Positions 41,792-43,567 of a DNA stretch of 43,567 bases are shown piece after piece. The first letter of the stretch is position 1, and each line of letters opens with the position of its first letter. The notes beneath the pieces are model-generated. The model was not told the origin of the DNA. It saw nothing but the letters and a program-made list of their open reading frames with translations, and did no database searches. A program made the position numbers and the translations under genes. This DNA comes from Sulfurimonas sp. (lineage in GTDB: Bacteria; Campylobacterota; Campylobacteria; Campylobacterales; Sulfurimonadaceae): assembly GCA_002899765.1 (NCBI GenBank), contig PPDH01000041.1:1-43567 (forward strand). The letters are read 5' to 3'.

Positions 41792-42952
41792 CTATGCGAC
41801 CAAACTTCCAGCACAAGAAGCTGCACTCATTAAGCTTTCATTACTCAAATGAGCGTATCTCTGTGTCATTGTTGATGTTGAATGACCTAATAATGTTTGT
41901 ACCTCGTATAGACTTCTACCGTTATTTACAAGAGCTGAAGCAAATGAATGTCTCAAGTCGTGCATCCTTACATCTGCTAAACCTGCTTTTACTCTTGCAC
42001 TATTCCAAGAGTTATATATAGATACATAAGGTTTACCTGTAACTGATGAAGCAAACAGATACTCACTATTACTTTTAGGAATTGATTTATACAGTTCTAG
42101 TAATTGTGGAGTAAGTGGTAGTATTCTCTTTTTACCATTTTTTGTAATTGGTATAGTCCAAGTGTTTTGCTCTAAGTTAAAATCATCGTGTTTAGCTTTA
42201 AGAACCTCTCCTCGTCTAGCTCCTGTAAGTATTAGCATGGGTACGATATATTTTAAGTGGATGTTTTGTTCAGTAGAGTTTATAGCTTCTAATAGTTTTG
42301 TGGCTTCCTCTTTCGTTAAAAACCTTTGTCTTTGGTTATTAAGCTCATACTGTTTTACTTTACTAGCTAGGTTCTCCTCAATACCCTCTATCTCTAAATC
42401 TTTTGCTATATTATAAGCATTTGATAAAAATATCAGTACTTTATTAGCTGTAGCTGGTGCTAACTTCTTTTTTATAGTCATATCTGAATGAAGTTGCATA
42501 ATATCTTTTTTCTTTATGCTATCCATTGGAGTGTTTTTAAATTCTGGTAGAATATGGTTCTTAAAGACGCTTATGTTCGTAGCATAGCTCTTTATGTGTT
42601 TTTCAATATGTGGCAGATAGTATGCTTCATAGAACTCTCCTAGAGTAGGTGTAGAGGCTTTGTTTTCAGATTTGGCACTCTTACCTAGAACTATGTCTTT
42701 CCCCTCCTCAATGGCTCTTTTTAACTTGATCGCTTTTACTCTTGCAGTTTTTATATCAACTACTTTTGCATCACCTATCTTGTTTGATTTTCGTTTACCA
42801 TCTATTGTGGTTTTTAGAAAGTAGCTTTTTGTTCCTGTGGCTCTTACTTCAAGTATAAAGCCTGTTATCTCATTGTCGTAGAACTCTTGTTTAGTTTTAC
42901 CTTGTTCACATTCTATTCTTTTAACGAATGCTTGTGTTATGTTTATTCTCAT
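41792..42952 (-). CDS. Arm-domain tyrosine integrase (DUF4102/P4-like)
   Basis: A 386-residue full-length integrase. Residues 1-85 form an arm-type DNA-binding domain (NITQAFVKRIEC, GFILEVRATGTKSYFLKTTI). Residues 105-200 form the SAM-like core-binding domain. The catalytic domain has Arg in LILTGARRGEVLKAK near 242, HDLRHSFASALVNNG near 330, and LLGHSTSTMTQRYAHL with His and the nucleophile Tyr near 354-367. It is the probable integrase of the accessory element. AGGAT precedes the ATG at 42952. No tRNA target is present in the window. Confidence 0.9.
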   Translation of the reverse strand: MRINITQAFVKRIECEQGKTKQEFYDNEITGFILEVRATGTKSYFLKTTIDGKRKSNKIGDAKVVDIKTARVKAIKLKRAIEEGKDIVLGKSAKSENKASTPTLGEFYEAYYLPHIEKHIKSYATNISVFKNHILPEFKNTPMDSIKKKDIMQLHSDMTIKKKLAPATANKVLIFLSNAYNIAKDLEIEGIEENLASKVKQYELNNQRQRFLTKEEATKLLEAINSTEQNIHLKYIVPMLILTGARRGEVLKAKHDDFNLEQNTWTIPITKNGKKRILPLTPQLLELYKSIPKSNSEYLFASSVTGKPYVSIYNSWNSARVKAGLADVRMHDLRHSFASALVNNGRSLYEVQTLLGHSTSTMTQRYAHLSNESLMSAASCAGSLVA

Positions 42953-43136
42953 CTTTAAATCCTAGATATTGATGTAGCAGATGTTTGTTTTTATACGGTA
43001 TTACCTCCTTTGTTTTTCCTATTAAGATTAAATTCAATTTATATGTGGCTACGGTACATTTGTAGCACTTTTGTGAGTGTATGTAAGTGTTTATCTCCTT
43101 ATCTGAAAAGAACTCTCTATGGCTCTTATATCGCTT
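42953..43136. other. Intergenic DNA with imperfect hairpin
   Basis: 184 bp between the integrase and the right-edge gene. GTGGCTAC and GTAGCAC near 43045-43068 form an imperfect stem (one bulge). No gene is visible. Should hold the promoter of the integrase. Confidence 0.4.
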
Positions 43137-43567
43137 CTAATTGCTATATAAATCCTCCATAGTTATTGTTTGAAGATAGTAAAGAAAATAATTGATATAT
43201 TCCATATTTGGATACAACCTATACTTTTCTAAGCCCATCCTACCTATCTCTCTTTGTGTTACTTTTGAGTAGCTGTTATATCTATCTATTATCTTGTTCT
43301 TATCACTAAGATTTTCAAAGTATAATAGATGATACTTACTCATAGTGTGTTCTATAGAGCTAATGTCTAAACCGTATTTGTGAAAGTATTTAGATTGTAG
43401 CTTTACTTCAAATCGCTGTATGTCATACCCGATGTTGTTATTGTGCATCACAAGTTCTTTATGTGTTTTATTATAAACTGAGCTTTCGCACCTAATTTTA
43501 ATCGATATGCTTTCTAAAACAACTGTAAGTAGGGCATAGTAATAAAATACTCCATGGTACTTGACAC
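43137..43567 (-). CDS. Possible phage/plasmid replication protein (gene II/X-like), 5' part off the window
   Basis: The minus-strand frame is open from 43137 to the window edge (142 residues visible, no start needed), so the gene is cut by the window boundary. A later GTG at 43451 exists, but the sequence upstream of it is coding in character (KIRCESSVYNKTHKELVMHN). The pattern VYNKTHKEL...DIQRFEVKLQSKYFHKYGL resembles the middle of gene II/X replication initiators of filamentous phages and plasmids (Y-K-T, R-E-x-L). The rest is helical. Family call is tentative. Confidence 0.45.
   Translation of the reverse strand, partial: VKYHGVFYYYALLTVVLESISIKIRCESSVYNKTHKELVMHNNNIGYDIQRFEVKLQSKYFHKYGLDISSIEHTMSKYHLLYFENLSDKNKIIDRYNSYSKVTQREIGRMGLEKYRLYPNMEYINYFLYYLQTITMEDLYSN

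Noticed and set aside
30863-43567. tRNA gene as integration target
   Set aside because: No tRNA-like cloverleaf or CCA end was recognised on either strand near the integrase or the proposed left edge.

Overview
The window looks like a piece of a Campylobacterota (epsilonproteobacterial) chromosome, most like Sulfurimonas or a close relative. The reasons are the AT-rich coding style, the split heptose pathway mixed with cytochrome cbb3 oxidase maturation genes (ccoI, ccoS), a heptosyltransferase-rich LPS core cluster, the hemN / Fe-S oxidoreductase / lgt order, and an S-layer/RTX-like secreted protein. No database search was run. All family names come from reading motifs.

Layout. 1-84 is the 3' end of a 5S rRNA. 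203-7876 holds gmhA, gmhB, an asparaginase-domain protein, ccoI-ccoS, a small c-type cytochrome, hldD, hldE and a YfaZ-like outer membrane protein. 7878-20696 is the LPS core region: waaF, a glycoside-hydrolase-like protein, a periplasmic LigE-type DNA ligase, a further GT9 transferase and a methyltransferase. It continues with a tightly overlapping minus-strand operon (hexapeptide acyltransferase, waaC, GT4, O-antigen ligase, LPS kinase, GT2, second hexapeptide acyltransferase) and then msbA. Together these genes make ADP-heptose, build and decorate the core, ligate O-chain and flip lipid A-core. 20865-27485 is housekeeping: hemN, an Fe-S oxidoreductase subunit, lgt, DUF2062, a DEAD-box helicase, an RluA-type synthase and a CopD-like membrane protein.

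27486-28618 is rich in dispersed repeats. It includes an exact 29-bp inverted repeat bracketing a DUF4160/DUF2442 pair. 28619-30862 encodes a 747-residue RTX/S-layer-like protein with a type I secretion C-terminus but an apparently missing N-terminus.

From about 30.9 kb to the right edge the window is accessory DNA. First come a MNT/HEPN toxin-antitoxin-like pair and a short tyrosine recombinase translationally coupled to a serine-recombinase relative that has lost its catalytic residues. Then comes a minus-strand plasmid/phage-like module: lipoprotein, small genes, DUF2958, a candidate annealing protein with a RecB-like exonuclease, DUF932, micro-ORFs, a damaged HigBA pair with a palindromic operator, an HTH protein, an SF3 (DUF5906) helicase, an arm-domain integrase and a possible replication initiator running off the right end.

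The most unusual whole-window signal is that seven recognisable genes (ccoI, the glycosidase-like gene, ligE, the LPS kinase, hemN, DUF2442, higA) each carry one in-frame stop while the flanking reading frame stays intact, and higB has a +1 frameshift. The five core-genome cases are all TAA. Where the lost residue can be guessed (Glu or Ser), each fits a single G:C to T:A transversion. Mutator-type decay or a sequence artefact are the leading explanations.
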